Assembly: GCF_014203235.1 (NCBI RefSeq)
Contig: NZ_JACHIN010000008.1
Location: forward strand, 513,534-577,533
Length of the DNA stretch: 64,000 nt
Source of the DNA: Nonomuraea endophytica
GTDB lineage: Bacteria; Actinomycetota; Actinomycetes; Streptosporangiales; Streptosporangiaceae
Reading direction: 5' to 3'
A program made the translations under genes and the position numbers. The notes beneath the pieces are model-generated. The model had not been told where the DNA came from. It worked only from the letters and a program-made list of their open reading frames with translations, and made no database searches. Positions 8,247 to 19,014 of this stretch are shown here, in pieces (within the stretch, counting starts at the first letter, position 1; the number at the start of each line of letters is the position of its first letter).

Positions 8247-8897
8247 GTGGGGCTGCGGGAGCGCAAGAAGGAGCTGACGCGTCAGCAGATCATGGAGACG
8301 GCCTGGCGGCTGTTCTCCGAGCGCGGCTTCGACCGGGTGACGGTCGCGGAGGTCGCCCGGGAGGCGCAGGTGGGGCCGGCCACCGTGTTCAACTACTTCC
8401 CGGCCAAGGAGGACCTGTTCTACTCGGGCCTGGACGAGTTCGGGGCTCGCCTGGTCGCGGCCGTCTCCGAGCGGGCCGTGGGCGAGCCGGTGATCGCGGC
8501 GGTGCGGCGGTTCCTGCTGGAGGCCGGCGGCCTGCTGGAGGCGGTCGCCGAGGGTGATGAGGAGGCGCTCTCCCGGGCCCGCGCCGTTCATCGGGTGATA
8601 TCGGAGAGCACCGCCTTGCAGGCGAGGGAGGCCCAGGCTTTCACCCGGCTCACCGCCGACCTGGGCCGCGTGATCGCCGCGGACACCGGTGACGAGACCA
8701 CGGCGCGGGTGGCGGCGGGGGCGCTGGTCGGGGTGCACCGGGCGATGGTGGATCTGGCCCGCGTGCGGCTGCTGTCCGACGATCGGGTGCGGGAGCTCGC
8801 GGGCGACGTGCGCCGGTACGGCGAGCGCGCCTTCACCCTCCTGGCCCGGGGCCTCCAGGACTACGCGCCTAGATCTCGGCGTGCGGAACGCCCTTGA
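8247..8897 (+). CDS. TetR family transcriptional regulator
   Basis: A 216-residue TetR protein. It starts with LRERKKELTRQQIMETAWRL and carries the recognition segment VAREAQVGPATVFNYFPAKE, one of the most typical TetR helix-turn-helix signatures. GTG 8247 is preferred because GGAGCGAGG lies 8 bp upstream; TTG 8229 is an in-frame alternative. The long inverted repeat at 8196-8225 just upstream suggests autoregulation plus control of the divergent SnoaL-like gene. The 3' end overlaps the convergent DsbA-fold gene by 29 bp. Confidence 0.85.
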   Translation: MGLRERKKELTRQQIMETAWRLFSERGFDRVTVAEVAREAQVGPATVFNYFPAKEDLFYSGLDEFGARLVAAVSERAVGEPVIAAVRRFLLEAGGLLEAVAEGDEEALSRARAVHRVISESTALQAREAQAFTRLTADLGRVIAADTGDETTARVAAGALVGVHRAMVDLARVRLLSDDRVRELAGDVRRYGERAFTLLARGLQDYAPRSRRAERP

Positions 8898-9432
8898 GCT
8901 CGTGGAAGCCGGGCGTCGCGGCCACGACCAGCGTGGCGTCCCACAGGGCTCCGGCGGCCTCGCCGCGCGGGATCTGGGAGATGACCGGGCCGAACCAGGC
9001 GGGGCCGTTCTCGACGGCGATGATGGGGGTGCCCACGTGCGGGCCGACCTTCGCCACGCCCTCGGCGGTCGAGGCGCGCAGGTGGTCGTCGTAGTCGGTG
9101 CTCTCCGCTGCCGCGGCCAGTTCGGGCGGGAGCCCGGCGGCTTCCAGGGCCGGCGTCCAGTCCCAGCCGTCGAGCTTCTGCGTCTCCTCGTAGAAGCGGC
9201 CGAGCGCGGCCGGGCCGTGGGCGAGTTCCACGGCGGCGCAGATCCGGGCCGGGAGCCACAGGTAGCCCTCGGTGTCGCCTTCCGGGTCCACCTCCAGGTG
9301 CTCGTTCAGGGCGGCCAGGCTGAGCAGCCGCCACCGGATGTCGAGCGGGCGCACGTCGGCTGCCTCGACGAGCCACCGGGAGACGATCCACGTATACGGA
9401 CACGTCGGATCAAACCAAAAGGACACCAACAT
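8869..9432 (-). CDS. DsbA-fold protein, mycothiol-dependent nitroreductase (Rv2466c-like) family
   Basis: A 187-residue thioredoxin/DsbA-fold protein. It opens VSFWFDPTCPYTWIVSRWL, the same context as the active site of Mycobacterium Rv2466c, followed by an inserted helical domain and the cis-Pro GTPII segment. In Rv2466c, as I recall it, the motif is CPWC; here it is CPYT, so only the nucleophilic Cys is kept and a monothiol mechanism with mycothiol would be expected (inference). The start ATG 9432 lies 2 bp after the stop of the GNAT gene at 9435, so the two are probably cotranscribed. Confidence 0.75.
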   Translation of the reverse strand: MLVSFWFDPTCPYTWIVSRWLVEAADVRPLDIRWRLLSLAALNEHLEVDPEGDTEGYLWLPARICAAVELAHGPAALGRFYEETQKLDGWDWTPALEAAGLPPELAAAAESTDYDDHLRASTAEGVAKVGPHVGTPIIAVENGPAWFGPVISQIPRGEAAGALWDATLVVAATPGFHELKGVPHAEI

Positions 9433-9434
9433 AG

Positions 9435-10280
9435 CTAGAAAAGTACCGACATGAAGGTGTCTACTTCGTGGAACCCGACCTTCCGGTACACCGCCCGCGC
9501 CGAGCGGTTGAAGTCGTTGACGTACAGCGTCACCACCGGCGCGAAGCAGGCCAGCGCCGCCTCCACCACGGCCGCCATCCCGGCCACCGCGTGCCCCTGC
9601 CCCCTGAGCTGCGGATCCACCCACACGCCCTGGATCTGGCAGGCCTGCGGCGTCACCGCCCCGACCTCCGCCTTGAAGACGACCCGCCCGTCGTCGATCC
9701 GGGCGTAGGAGCGCCCGATCCGGATGAGCTCGGCCACCCGGGTCCGGTAGAGGGCGCCGCCGTCACCGGCGTTGGGCGAGACGCCCACCTCCTCGGTGAA
9801 CATCGCCACGCAGGCCGGCAGCAGCCGCTCGAACTGCTCCGGCCGCACCCGCCGTACCAGCGGATCGGCCGGGACGAGCGGCTTCTGCGCGGTCGCCATC
9901 ACCGGCTGCGCCCACCGGATCGCCCGAGCCCGCCCCCAGTGCGGCTCCAGGCGCTCCCACAGTTGCGACACCGCGCCCTGCGGGCCCACGATGGACGAGC
10001 ACCGCCGGCCCTGTTTGCGGGCACGGTCCGCGAAGGCGTGCACGGCTTCGGGGCCGGCGTTGACGGGCACCAGGTTGGCACCGGCATAACAGAGCGAGAC
10101 GAGACCGCCGCGCGGCCCGAAGCCCCACATCTGACCACCCAGCCGTGCCGGATTGAGTCCGACGGTCCGCACCCGGGAGGCGACGAAGACGTTGGCGACC
10201 GGATCGGTGTCCAGGAGGTCGAGCACCTCATCGCGATCGCTGTCATCGAGCACGCGCGACGCCGATGTACGCAGCATCAC
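9435..10280 (-). CDS. GNAT family N-acetyltransferase with N-terminal DUF4081
   Basis: A 281-residue protein. Residues 1-140 match the actinobacterial DUF4081 module (VLDLLDTDPVANVFVASRV). The C-terminal half is a GNAT domain with the acetyl-CoA pyrophosphate-binding strand-loop (VWVDPQLRGQGHAVAGMAA, the Q/RxxGxG/A-type motif) and a final VTLYVNDFNRSARAVYRKVG segment typical of the family. It transfers an acetyl group to an unknown amine or protein acceptor in the cytoplasm. Two adjacent ATGs (10280, 10277) are possible starts. It lies upstream of, and 2 bp from, the DsbA-fold gene. Confidence 0.85.
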   Translation of the reverse strand: MMLRTSASRVLDDSDRDEVLDLLDTDPVANVFVASRVRTVGLNPARLGGQMWGFGPRGGLVSLCYAGANLVPVNAGPEAVHAFADRARKQGRRCSSIVGPQGAVSQLWERLEPHWGRARAIRWAQPVMATAQKPLVPADPLVRRVRPEQFERLLPACVAMFTEEVGVSPNAGDGGALYRTRVAELIRIGRSYARIDDGRVVFKAEVGAVTPQACQIQGVWVDPQLRGQGHAVAGMAAVVEAALACFAPVVTLYVNDFNRSARAVYRKVGFHEVDTFMSVLF

Positions 10281-10313
10281 ACGGTCAGACTACGCGAACG
10301 CCCCCCGATTGGC

Positions 10314-11942
10314 TCATCTCGCTATGACCTCGGTGAGCCTTTCGTGACCCTGGGGCAAACCAGACGACATACGAGCAGCCGGCCGCGGAGCGGGCAGGCT
10401 CGGGCAAGTAGCGCCAAACTTGGGCACGGTGGTGTCGGCGAGATAGGCGGCCAGGGCCTTGTCCACGCAACGGTTGCCCGCCAGCGAGATGCCGTGGTTG
10501 CCGCCGGACTCGGTGAGCATGCGGGCGGTGGGGAAGAGCTTGCGCATGTTCAACGCCCCCACGTACGGCGTGGCCGCGTCCCCCTTCGACTGCAGCATGA
10601 GCACCGGCGGCAGTTCCTTGGCCCCCTGGATCCTGGGCGGCTTGCCGCCGGGCACCGGCCAGTAGGCGCACGGCGCGTTGTACCAGGCGTTGGGCCAGGT
10701 GAGGAAGGGCGCCTTGCGGTGCAGCTGGCTCATGTCGGACTGCCACACCTTCCAGTCGCGCGGCCAGGCGGCGTCGCGGCACTGGACGCCCAGGTAGACG
10801 GCGTAGCCGTTCTCGTCCTCCGCGTCCTTCTCGCCGTGCCGCCTGAACGCCGCGACCAGGTCCTTCGTCTCGCCCTTGCGGACGTAGCTCGCCCACGCCT
10901 GCGCCAGCGAGGGCCAGATGGTGTCGGTGTAGCCGCCGACGGTGAAGATGTCGTCGAGCTCGCTCGGGCCGACCACTCCCCCGGCGGGCCGCTCCCGCAG
11001 GCGCGAGCGCATCTGGTACCAGGCGAAGCTCGCCTGCTTGGCGGTACGGCCCAGCTTGTACACCTTGTTGTTCTTGGCCGTCCAGGCGAGGAAGTCGCGG
11101 TGCCTGCGCTCGAAGCCGCGGTCCTGGGCCAGGTTGGCCTTGTACCAGACGCCGTCGGGGTCGACGCTGCTGTCGAGCACCAGGCGCTTGACCCGCTCGG
11201 GGTAGAGCGTGGCGTAGGCGGCGCCGAGGTAGGTGCCGTAGGAGTAGCCGAGGTAGCTGATCTCCTGCTCGTCGAGCGCGGCGCGGATCGTGTCCATGTC
11301 GCGGGCGACGTTCTCGGTGGTCATGTGCGGCAGCATCCAGGCCCACAGGTTGCCGCAGCGCTCGGCGTAGTCGCGGGCGCGGGCCTGCAGCACGGTCTGG
11401 TCGCGGCCGGTACGCGGCACGGCGTCGGGCCGCGGCGGCGCGTAGAACTTGGCCGGGTCGACGCAGCGCAGCGCGGGCTCGCTGGCCCCGACGCCGCGCG
11501 GGTCGAAGCCGATCACGTCGAAGCGCTCGGCGAGCTTGCCCGGCAGCGCGGCGGCGACGTACTCGGCCAGTTCCCGCCCGGAGGCCCCGGGCCCGCCCGG
11601 GTTCACCAGAAGCGTGCCGAGGTGGTTGTGGTCACGCGAGACGCTGCCCTTGACCCGGTTGAGGGCGATCTTGATGGTCTGTCCCATGGGCTCGCGGTAG
11701 TCGAGCGGCACCCGCACCGTGGCGCACTCGACGCCCGGCCCCGCGGGCTCCTCGTCGACCAGCCCGGTGCCGCCGAGCACGTTCCCGGTGACCGACCCCT
11801 GCTTCTTGTTCGCGCACTTCTCCCAGACGACGTCCGCGCGCCCGGAGGACGCCTCGGAGGGCGCGGCCACCGCGCTGCCCATCCCCACGGCCCCCATGGC
11901 CAGCACCGCCAGTCCGGCGACAATCCCGACAACCCGCTTCAC
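10314..11942 (-). CDS. Secreted alpha/beta-hydrolase, S33-type peptidase (tripeptidyl aminopeptidase-like)
   Basis: A 542-residue exported serine hydrolase. The N-terminus has a basic start and hydrophobic core ending AVAAP, a Sec signal peptide. The mature part has the NPGGPGASG oxyanion strand, a FDVIGFDPRGVGASEP strand, the nucleophile elbow GYSYGTYLG, the acid in KGDAATPY and the catalytic His in SGGNHGIS. This is the Streptomyces tripeptidyl-aminopeptidase/TAP-like architecture with the C-terminal TAP domain. It would release short peptides from protein N-termini outside the cell. It is monocistronic, divergent from the molybdopterin hydroxylase gene. Confidence 0.9.
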   Translation of the reverse strand: MKRVVGIVAGLAVLAMGAVGMGSAVAAPSEASSGRADVVWEKCANKKQGSVTGNVLGGTGLVDEEPAGPGVECATVRVPLDYREPMGQTIKIALNRVKGSVSRDHNHLGTLLVNPGGPGASGRELAEYVAAALPGKLAERFDVIGFDPRGVGASEPALRCVDPAKFYAPPRPDAVPRTGRDQTVLQARARDYAERCGNLWAWMLPHMTTENVARDMDTIRAALDEQEISYLGYSYGTYLGAAYATLYPERVKRLVLDSSVDPDGVWYKANLAQDRGFERRHRDFLAWTAKNNKVYKLGRTAKQASFAWYQMRSRLRERPAGGVVGPSELDDIFTVGGYTDTIWPSLAQAWASYVRKGETKDLVAAFRRHGEKDAEDENGYAVYLGVQCRDAAWPRDWKVWQSDMSQLHRKAPFLTWPNAWYNAPCAYWPVPGGKPPRIQGAKELPPVLMLQSKGDAATPYVGALNMRKLFPTARMLTESGGNHGISLAGNRCVDKALAAYLADTTVPKFGATCPSLPAPRPAARMSSGLPQGHERLTEVIAR

Positions 11943-12078
11943 CCGGCTGTTCCCCCGCTCTAGTCGTACGGCACTGCGATGGTGCCGCCCGCGGCGGATC
12001 CACTACATTCGGTATGGAGAAACTCTTACCATGTTGTAATCGCTTGATTGCCTTCTGTAATCGGCCCAGAATCACGAC

Positions 12079-14293
12079 ATGGTCATCGGTTCCAGGACAC
12101 CCCGCAGGGAAGACGCGCGACTTCTGACGGGCACGGGCCGGTTCGTGGGCGCGGTGCGCCTGCCCGGCATGGTCCACGCGTTCGTGGTCAGGAGTCCGAT
12201 CGCGCACGGCCGCCTGCTCGGCTGCGCGGCTGACGCGGTGCGCGCCCTTGACGGCGTGCTGGACGTGATCACCGCCCGCGAGGCCCCCGGCGCCGCCCTC
12301 CCCTGCGTCACCGTCGCCCCCGGCCAGGCACAGACCAGCTACCCGGTGCTCGACGACACGCTCCGCTACGTCGGCCAGCCGGTGGCCCTGGTCGTGGCCC
12401 GCACCCCCGAACTCGCCCGCGACGCCGCCGACCTCATCGACCTGGACCTCGCCGAACTGCCTCCCGTCGTGGACCTCGCCGAGGGCGAGGTGGTCACGGA
12501 CTTCACGCTGGGCGACGCCGACGCGCTGGAGGTCGAGGCGGCCCACGTCGTGGAGATGTCCTTCCGCTACGGCAGGGCCGCGCCGTACGCGATGGAGCCC
12601 CGCGGCGTCGTCGCCCACCACAGCGACGGCAACCTCACGCTGTGGACCGCCACCCAGGCCCCCCACCACGTACGCGACCACGCGGCGCACGCGCTCGGCC
12701 TCACGCTCGACCGGATCCGGGTGGTCGCCGGCGACACCGGCGGCGGCTTCGGTTCCAAGGAGCACCTGTATCCGGACGAGGCGCTGGTGTGCCTGGCGGC
12801 GATGCGGCTGGGCCGTCCGGTGGCGTGGGCGGAGACTCCGGGCGACCGCCTGGTGGCGTCGCTGCCGGCGCGGGCGGCGGCGCACCGGGCCCGGCTGGCG
12901 CTGGACGCGGACGGGCGGTTCGTGGCAATCCACGCGGACGTGCTCGGCGACCTGGGCGCGCACCCGTCCAACGTGGGCACCTCGCCGTTCGCGGTGACCG
13001 CTTCGATGCTGCCGGGTCCGTACCGGTTCGAGCGCGCGGGGGCGCGGCTGCGGTGCGTGCTCACCAACACCGTGCCGACCGGCTCCTACCGCGGCTTCGG
13101 CATGCCGGAGGCGGCGATGACTAGGGAACGGCTGATCGACGAGGCGGCCAGGCGGCTCGGCCTGGACCCCGTCGAGCTGCGGCTGCGCAACCTGATCGGC
13201 CCGGAGGAGCTGCCCTACACCAGCCGGATGGGCCAGGCCTACGACTCGGGCGACTACCCGGGCGCGCTCCGCGCCCTGTGCGAGCTGGTCGACGCGCCCG
13301 CCAAGGACGACGGGCGGCGGCGCGGCGTCGGTTACTCCTGCCAGGTCGAGGGCACCGGTCTCGGCCCGTCTGAGGTGATGCGGCGGATGGGCATGCGGGC
13401 TGGCGGGTTCGAGACCGCGGTGGTGCGCATGGAGGCGGACGCCTCGGTGGTCGTGTCCGCGGGCGTGGCCGGGATGGGGCAGGGCATCGAGACGACGCTG
13501 GCGCAGATCGCCGCCGAGCGGGTCGGGGTGCCGCTGGAAGGTGTGCGGGTGGTGCTGGGTGACACGGCGGCCACGCCGTACTCGGGGATCGGCTCGATCG
13601 CGAGCCGGTCGCTGGTCGTCGGCGGCGGCGCGCTGCGGCAGGCGGCCGACCGGCTCAAGGAGCGGGTGCTCGCGCTGGCCGCGCACCGGCTGGAGGCGGC
13701 GCCGGAGGATTTGGAGCTGGTCGACGAGACGGTGCGGGTGAAGGGCGACCCGCACGCGGCGCTGACGCTGCGGGAGATCGCCACGCACGCCTGGCGCGGC
13801 TGGGACCTGCCCGAGGGCTTCGCGCCCGGCCTGGAGGAGCGGGTGTCCTACGACCCGCCGGACTCCACCTACGCCTACGGCGCGCACGCGGCGGCGGTGG
13901 CCGTCGATCCGGAGACCGGGAAGGTCGAGGTGGAGGGCTACTGGGCGGTCGCCGACTCCGGCGTGGTCGTCAACCCGGCCATCGTCGAGGGACAGCTGGT
14001 CGGCGGCATCGCCCAAAGCATCGGGATGGCGCTGACCGAGGAGATCGTCTACTCGGCTGACGGGCAGCCGGACGCCATGTATCTGACGCCGACGGTGCGC
14101 GACGTGCCGGATATCACGGTGGTGCTGTGGAGTTCCCCGTCGCCGATCACGCCGGGCGGCATGAAGGGCGCCGGGGAGTCGGGCACGATCGGTCCGCCCG
14201 CGGCGATCGCCAACGCGGTCGCCGCGGCGCTGCCCGAGGTCGCCGAGCGGGTGACGCGCACCCCGATGACGCCCGAGGTGGTGTGGGGCTGGC

Positions 14294-14310
<17 letters not shown>
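12079..14310 (+). CDS. Xanthine dehydrogenase/CO-dehydrogenase family molybdopterin-binding large subunit
   Basis: A 743-residue protein homologous to CoxL/XdhA-type Mo-cofactor subunits. Motifs in order: RREDARLLTGTGRFV (start), GGGFGSKEHLYPDEAL, the active-site-loop-like GSYRGFGMPEA, SRSLVVGG, and GAGESGTIGPPAAIANAV, which contains the catalytic Glu of the family. The loop is not the form I CO-dehydrogenase VAYRCSF, so CO is unlikely to be the substrate; an aldehyde or N-heterocycle hydroxylase is more likely. The usual [2Fe-2S] and FAD subunits are not adjacent. No clear Shine-Dalgarno precedes the ATG. The last 17 bp overlap ispG. Confidence 0.85.
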
Positions 14311-15463
<1,153 letters not shown>

Positions 15464-15473
15464 GGGACCCAGT

Positions 15474-16706
15474 CTAGGCAACGCCGGTGAGCTCACCGGC
15501 ACGAGTGCGGGCCCAGGCGTCGGCCGCGAGCACTTCTTCGACCGAGTCGGCCGGGGTGACCTGGTGTTCGGCGACGACTTCGGCCACGGTATCCACGATC
15601 GCGAGGAACGGCAGGGCCCCGCGCATGAAGGCGTCCACGCAGACCTCGTTGGCCGCGTTGTAGACGGCCGGGGCGGTGCCGCCCTCGGTGCCGACGTGCC
15701 TGGCCAGCTCGACGCTGGGGAAGGCGTCGTTGTCGAGCGGCTCGAACGTCCAGGTGTGGGCGGTGGTCCAGTCGACCGGCCGGGCTGCGCCGTCGATGCG
15801 ATGGGGGTGGCCGAGCGCCAGCGCTATCGGCAGCCGCATGTCAGGCGGGCTGGCCTGGGCGATGGTGGAGCCGTCCACGTACTCGACCATGGAGTGGATG
15901 ATCGACTGCGGGTGGACGACGACCTCGATGCGCTCGAAGCCGATGTCGAACAGCAGGTGCGCCTCGATGACCTCCAGGCCCTTGTTGACCAGCGTCGCGG
16001 AGTTGATGGTGATGACCGGCCCCATCGACCAGGTGGGGTGGGCCAGGGCCATCTCGGGGGTGACATCGATGAGCTCGGCGCGCCGCCTGCCGCGGAACGG
16101 CCCGCCGGACGCGGTGACGATGAGCTTGCGCACCGCCTCGGGGTCGTAGCCGGAGGGTCCCGAGGCCCACAGCGACTGCTGGAGCGCCGAGTGCTCGGAG
16201 TCGACCGGCACGATCTGGCCGGGCTTGGCCCGCCGCTTGACCAGGGGGCCGCCGATGATCAGGGATTCCTTGTTGGCCAGGGCGAGCGTACGCCCGGCGT
16301 CGAGGGCGGCCAGCGTGGAGGTCAGGCCGAGCGCCCCGGTGATGCCGTTGAGCACCAGCGGCGTGGCGCCCGGCGCCCAGGCGGCCCCGGGCAGGTCGCC
16401 GGACCCGCCGGGCGTCCAGGTGGCGACCTCGGCGACGCCCTCGGGCCCGGCCAGCACCTCGGGCCGGGCGCCGCGCGCCACCAGCGCCTCCTTCAGCGCC
16501 GGTACGGCTGCCGCGTCGGCCACCGCGACCGCCTCGACCTCGAACCGGGCGGCCTGCTCGGCGAGCAGGTCGGCTCTGCCGCCCCCGGCCGCCAGCGCCA
16601 CCACGTGGAAGCCGGCCGGGTGGGCGGCGATCACGTCGAGCGCTTGGGTGCCGATCGAGCCGGTGGAGCCGAGGACGACGACGGGGCGGGAGATGTCTGC
16701 ATGCAC
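15474..16706 (-). CDS. dxr: 1-deoxy-D-xylulose 5-phosphate reductoisomerase
   Basis: A 410-residue Dxr/IspC, which converts DXP to MEP using NADPH. The nucleotide-binding GSTGSIGTQALDVI is at the N-terminus. The metal and substrate residues are in ANKESLI, PVDSEHSALQQ, VTASGGPFRG, HPTWSMG and NSATLVNKGLEVIEAH. The C-terminal helical domain contains VYNAANEVCVDAF. The length is normal. It starts at GTG 16706 after a GGGAGA ribosome site, 34 bp downstream of the enolase-superfamily gene, and is very probably cotranscribed with ispG. Confidence 0.96.
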   Translation of the reverse strand: MHADISRPVVVLGSTGSIGTQALDVIAAHPAGFHVVALAAGGGRADLLAEQAARFEVEAVAVADAAAVPALKEALVARGARPEVLAGPEGVAEVATWTPGGSGDLPGAAWAPGATPLVLNGITGALGLTSTLAALDAGRTLALANKESLIIGGPLVKRRAKPGQIVPVDSEHSALQQSLWASGPSGYDPEAVRKLIVTASGGPFRGRRRAELIDVTPEMALAHPTWSMGPVITINSATLVNKGLEVIEAHLLFDIGFERIEVVVHPQSIIHSMVEYVDGSTIAQASPPDMRLPIALALGHPHRIDGAARPVDWTTAHTWTFEPLDNDAFPSVELARHVGTEGGTAPAVYNAANEVCVDAFMRGALPFLAIVDTVAEVVAEHQVTPADSVEEVLAADAWARTRAGELTGVA

Positions 16707-16740
16707 GGCCCCATTCTCCCGCCAGGAGGCGCCGCCCCGT

Positions 16741-17883
16741 TCACCAGTTGGTGAAAGCGCCGTCCGAGCTTCGCAGATGGGGCCGCTCGGCGGCGACGGC
16801 CCGGTAGCGGCGGGCGGCGTCCCGGTCGATGTCCACCCCGATGCCGGGAATCTCGGATATCTCCACCCGGCCGGCGTGGATCTTCGGCCGGGCGGTGAAC
16901 AGCGCGTCGATCTCGGGCTCCGGCTGTTCCTGGTGCTCCTGGATGGCCACGTTCGGGCAGGCGAGGTTGAGGTGGAGGGAGGAGGCGGCGGTGACGGGGC
17001 CGAGCGGGTTGTGGGTGGCGAGCTTGACGTAGTGGGCCTCGCACATGGCCGCGATCTTCTTGGCCTCGGTCAGCCCGGCGGCCACGCCCACGTCGACCCG
17101 GGCGTAGTCGATCAGGTCGGCCTCCACCAGGCGCTGGAACTCCCACTTGGAGCCGAACTGCTCGCCGGCCGCGAGCGGCGCCGCCGTACGGGAGCGGAGC
17201 ATGCGGTAGGCGTCCAGGCCCTCGCTGCGCAGCGGGTCCTCCACGAAGTACGGCCGCGCCGCCTCGATCTCTCTGCACAGGGTGAGCGCCTCCGGCGGGT
17301 CGAGCCGGGTGTGGACGTCCAGGATGAGCTCGACCTCATCCCCGACGGCCGCTCTGACCTGGTGGAACAGCTCGATTCCTGCCCGCATGGAGGCGCGCTG
17401 GTCCAGGACGCCGTCCGGCGCGTGGGGCACGGCGAAGCGCAGGTGTCCCCAGCCTTCGGCGACCAGGTCACGCGCCTTGGCGAGGAAGCGCTCGCGGTCG
17501 TCATAGCCGTCGCCCAGGTGGATGTAGGCGGGCACGTGGTCGCGGACCCGGCCGCCGAGCAGTTCGTAGACGGGCACGCCGAGGGCCTTGCCCTTGATGT
17601 CCCAGAGCGCGACGTCCACCGCGGCGATGGCGGCCGACACGAAGCGGTCGGCGGGGAAGAAGCCGCGGCGGAACATGACCTGCCAGAGGTGCTCGATCCT
17701 GGCCGGGTCCTCGCCGACGAGCAGTTCGCCGAGGTGGTCGATGGCGCCGGCCGCGGCCTTCTGGCGGGAGCGGATGCCCACCTCGCCGATGCCGTGCAGG
17801 CCCTCGTCGGTATCCAGGACCAGCAGCATCATGCTGTCGCCGTGGTCGGGCAGGGTCAGCACTTCCCAGCCGGTGATCTTCAC
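16741..17883 (-). CDS. Enolase-superfamily sugar-acid dehydratase (mandelate racemase/galactonate dehydratase-like)
   Basis: A 380-residue protein of the mandelate-racemase subgroup. The N-terminal capping domain (KITGWEVLTLP) is followed by a barrel whose metal ligands are visible: Asp in LILDVHTRL, Glu in YFVEDPL and Glu in AAGEQFGS. A likely catalytic His lies in LATHNPLGPV. This set fits dehydratases acting on sugar acids (galactonate, mannonate, gluconate); the substrate is not fixed. It starts at GTG 17883 with AGGAGC upstream. A LacI-type operator lies immediately upstream (17895-17908), placing it in the regulon of the divergent LacI protein and the sugar transporter operon. Confidence 0.85.
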   Translation of the reverse strand: MKITGWEVLTLPDHGDSMMLLVLDTDEGLHGIGEVGIRSRQKAAAGAIDHLGELLVGEDPARIEHLWQVMFRRGFFPADRFVSAAIAAVDVALWDIKGKALGVPVYELLGGRVRDHVPAYIHLGDGYDDRERFLAKARDLVAEGWGHLRFAVPHAPDGVLDQRASMRAGIELFHQVRAAVGDEVELILDVHTRLDPPEALTLCREIEAARPYFVEDPLRSEGLDAYRMLRSRTAAPLAAGEQFGSKWEFQRLVEADLIDYARVDVGVAAGLTEAKKIAAMCEAHYVKLATHNPLGPVTAASSLHLNLACPNVAIQEHQEQPEPEIDALFTARPKIHAGRVEISEIPGIGVDIDRDAARRYRAVAAERPHLRSSDGAFTNW

Positions 17884-17894
17884 GCGTGCTCCTA

Positions 17895-17908
17895 TGAAAA
17901 CGTTCCCG
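17895..17908. promoter_or_regulatory. LacI-family operator upstream of the dehydratase gene
   Basis: TGAAAACGTTCCCG matches 9 of the 11 defined positions of the LacI/GalR-type consensus TGNAARCGNTTNCA with the central CG. It sits 11 bp from the GTG start, overlapping the promoter/leader of the enolase-superfamily gene. Confidence 0.65.
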
Positions 17909-17982
17909 AGAATCTCAAGAACGCATCATGACATCTCTGCGTAATCTGCAAAAGATCTGGATTTATCACTCTTGACGCATGG

Positions 17983-17996
17983 CGGTAACGTTTGCA
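17983..17996. promoter_or_regulatory. LacI-family operator upstream of the LacI gene
   Basis: CGGTAACGTTTGCA matches the same consensus at 9 of 11 defined positions and shares the AACGTT core with the site at 17895. The centres are 88 bp apart, so both divergent transcripts could be repressed together, possibly by looping. Confidence 0.65.
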
Positions 17997-18029
17997 AGCA
18001 TCCTGCCTACCAACGAAGAGGAGGCCGGA

Positions 18030-19001
18030 GTGGCGGTAACCATCAAGGAAGTGGCGAGCGCCGCCGGGGTCTCCGTCTCGACCGTCTCGCGGGCCTTCAC
18101 CGCGCCCGACCAGGTGCAGCCGCAGACGCTGCAGCGCATACTCGACGCCGCCGCCAAGCTCGGCTACGCGCCCAACCCGGCCGCCCGCTCCCTGCGCGGT
18201 GGCAGGACCGGCTCGCTCGGGCTGATCATCCCCGACATAAACAACCCGTTCTTCCCGCCGATCTTCAAGGCCATGCAGGCCAGGGCCCGGCGCCAGGGGT
18301 ACACGATCCTGGCCGCCGACACCGACGAGCGGGAGTTCGACGAGCTCGAGACCATCGCCACCGTCTCCAAAAGGGTCGACGGCCTGGTGCTCTGGGCGTC
18401 CATGCTCGGCGAGGACAGGCTCCGCGAGCTGGCCGCGGAGATCCCGCTCGTGCTGGTCAACCGGCACGTCGAGGGCATCCCCGAGCTGCGCATCTCGCTT
18501 ACGGCCGGCATCTCGCAGGCCGCCGAGCACCTCAAGGCCTACGGCCACACCCGCTGCGTGTTCGTCAACGGCTCGCGACCCGAGCTCGAACGCGGCAAGT
18601 CCATAAGGGAGTCGTTCGAGGCGCACGAGCTCTCGCTCGCCGAGCTCGGCCCCTACGAGCCCCGCTTCGAGACCGGCGTGCACGCCGCGACCCTGGTCGC
18701 CTCCGGCGACGCCACCGCCGTCATCGCGCACAACGACCTGGTCGCCCTCGGCGTGCTCCACCAGCTCGCCAAGCTCGACGTCAAGGTCCCCGGCGCCGTC
18801 AGCGTGATCGGCATCGACGACACGCTGCTGGCCGCCACGTCCACCCCCTCGCTGACCACGATCAGGATCTCCGCCGACGAGGTCGCCACCCAGGCCGCCG
18901 ACCTGCTCATCGACACGATCGCGGGCCGGGGCGGGGGGCGCGTGGTGGAGATCGGCTCGCGCCTGATCCCGCGCGCCTCCACGGGGCCCGCCCCGCGCTG
19001 A
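18030..19001 (+). CDS. LacI family transcriptional regulator
   Basis: A 323-residue LacI/GalR protein. The N-terminal helix-turn-helix TIKEVASAAGVSVSTVSRAF and hinge are followed by a periplasmic-binding-protein-like sensor (LGLIIPDINNPFFPPIFKAM) and a C-terminal VIGIDDTLLAA. GTG 18030 is chosen because GAGGAGG lies 5 bp upstream; the ATG at 17979 would place the operator 17983-17996 inside the gene. It probably represses the downstream transporter/glycosidase operon and the divergent dehydratase, and is released by a sugar or sugar acid. Confidence 0.9.
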   Translation: MAVTIKEVASAAGVSVSTVSRAFTAPDQVQPQTLQRILDAAAKLGYAPNPAARSLRGGRTGSLGLIIPDINNPFFPPIFKAMQARARRQGYTILAADTDEREFDELETIATVSKRVDGLVLWASMLGEDRLRELAAEIPLVLVNRHVEGIPELRISLTAGISQAAEHLKAYGHTRCVFVNGSRPELERGKSIRESFEAHELSLAELGPYEPRFETGVHAATLVASGDATAVIAHNDLVALGVLHQLAKLDVKVPGAVSVIGIDDTLLAATSTPSLTTIRISADEVATQAADLLIDTIAGRGGGRVVEIGSRLIPRASTGPAPR

Positions 19002-19014
19002 ACCCACCCTCCTG

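Noticed and set aside
9468..11963. Very long plus-strand open frame opposite the GNAT and peptidase genes
   Set aside because: It is the antisense shadow of GC-rich genes with clear catalytic motifs; its translation is low-complexity and has no domain.
16225..17931. Plus-strand frame over dxr and the enolase-superfamily gene
   Set aside because: Antisense to two strongly conserved enzymes; no motif or start signal.
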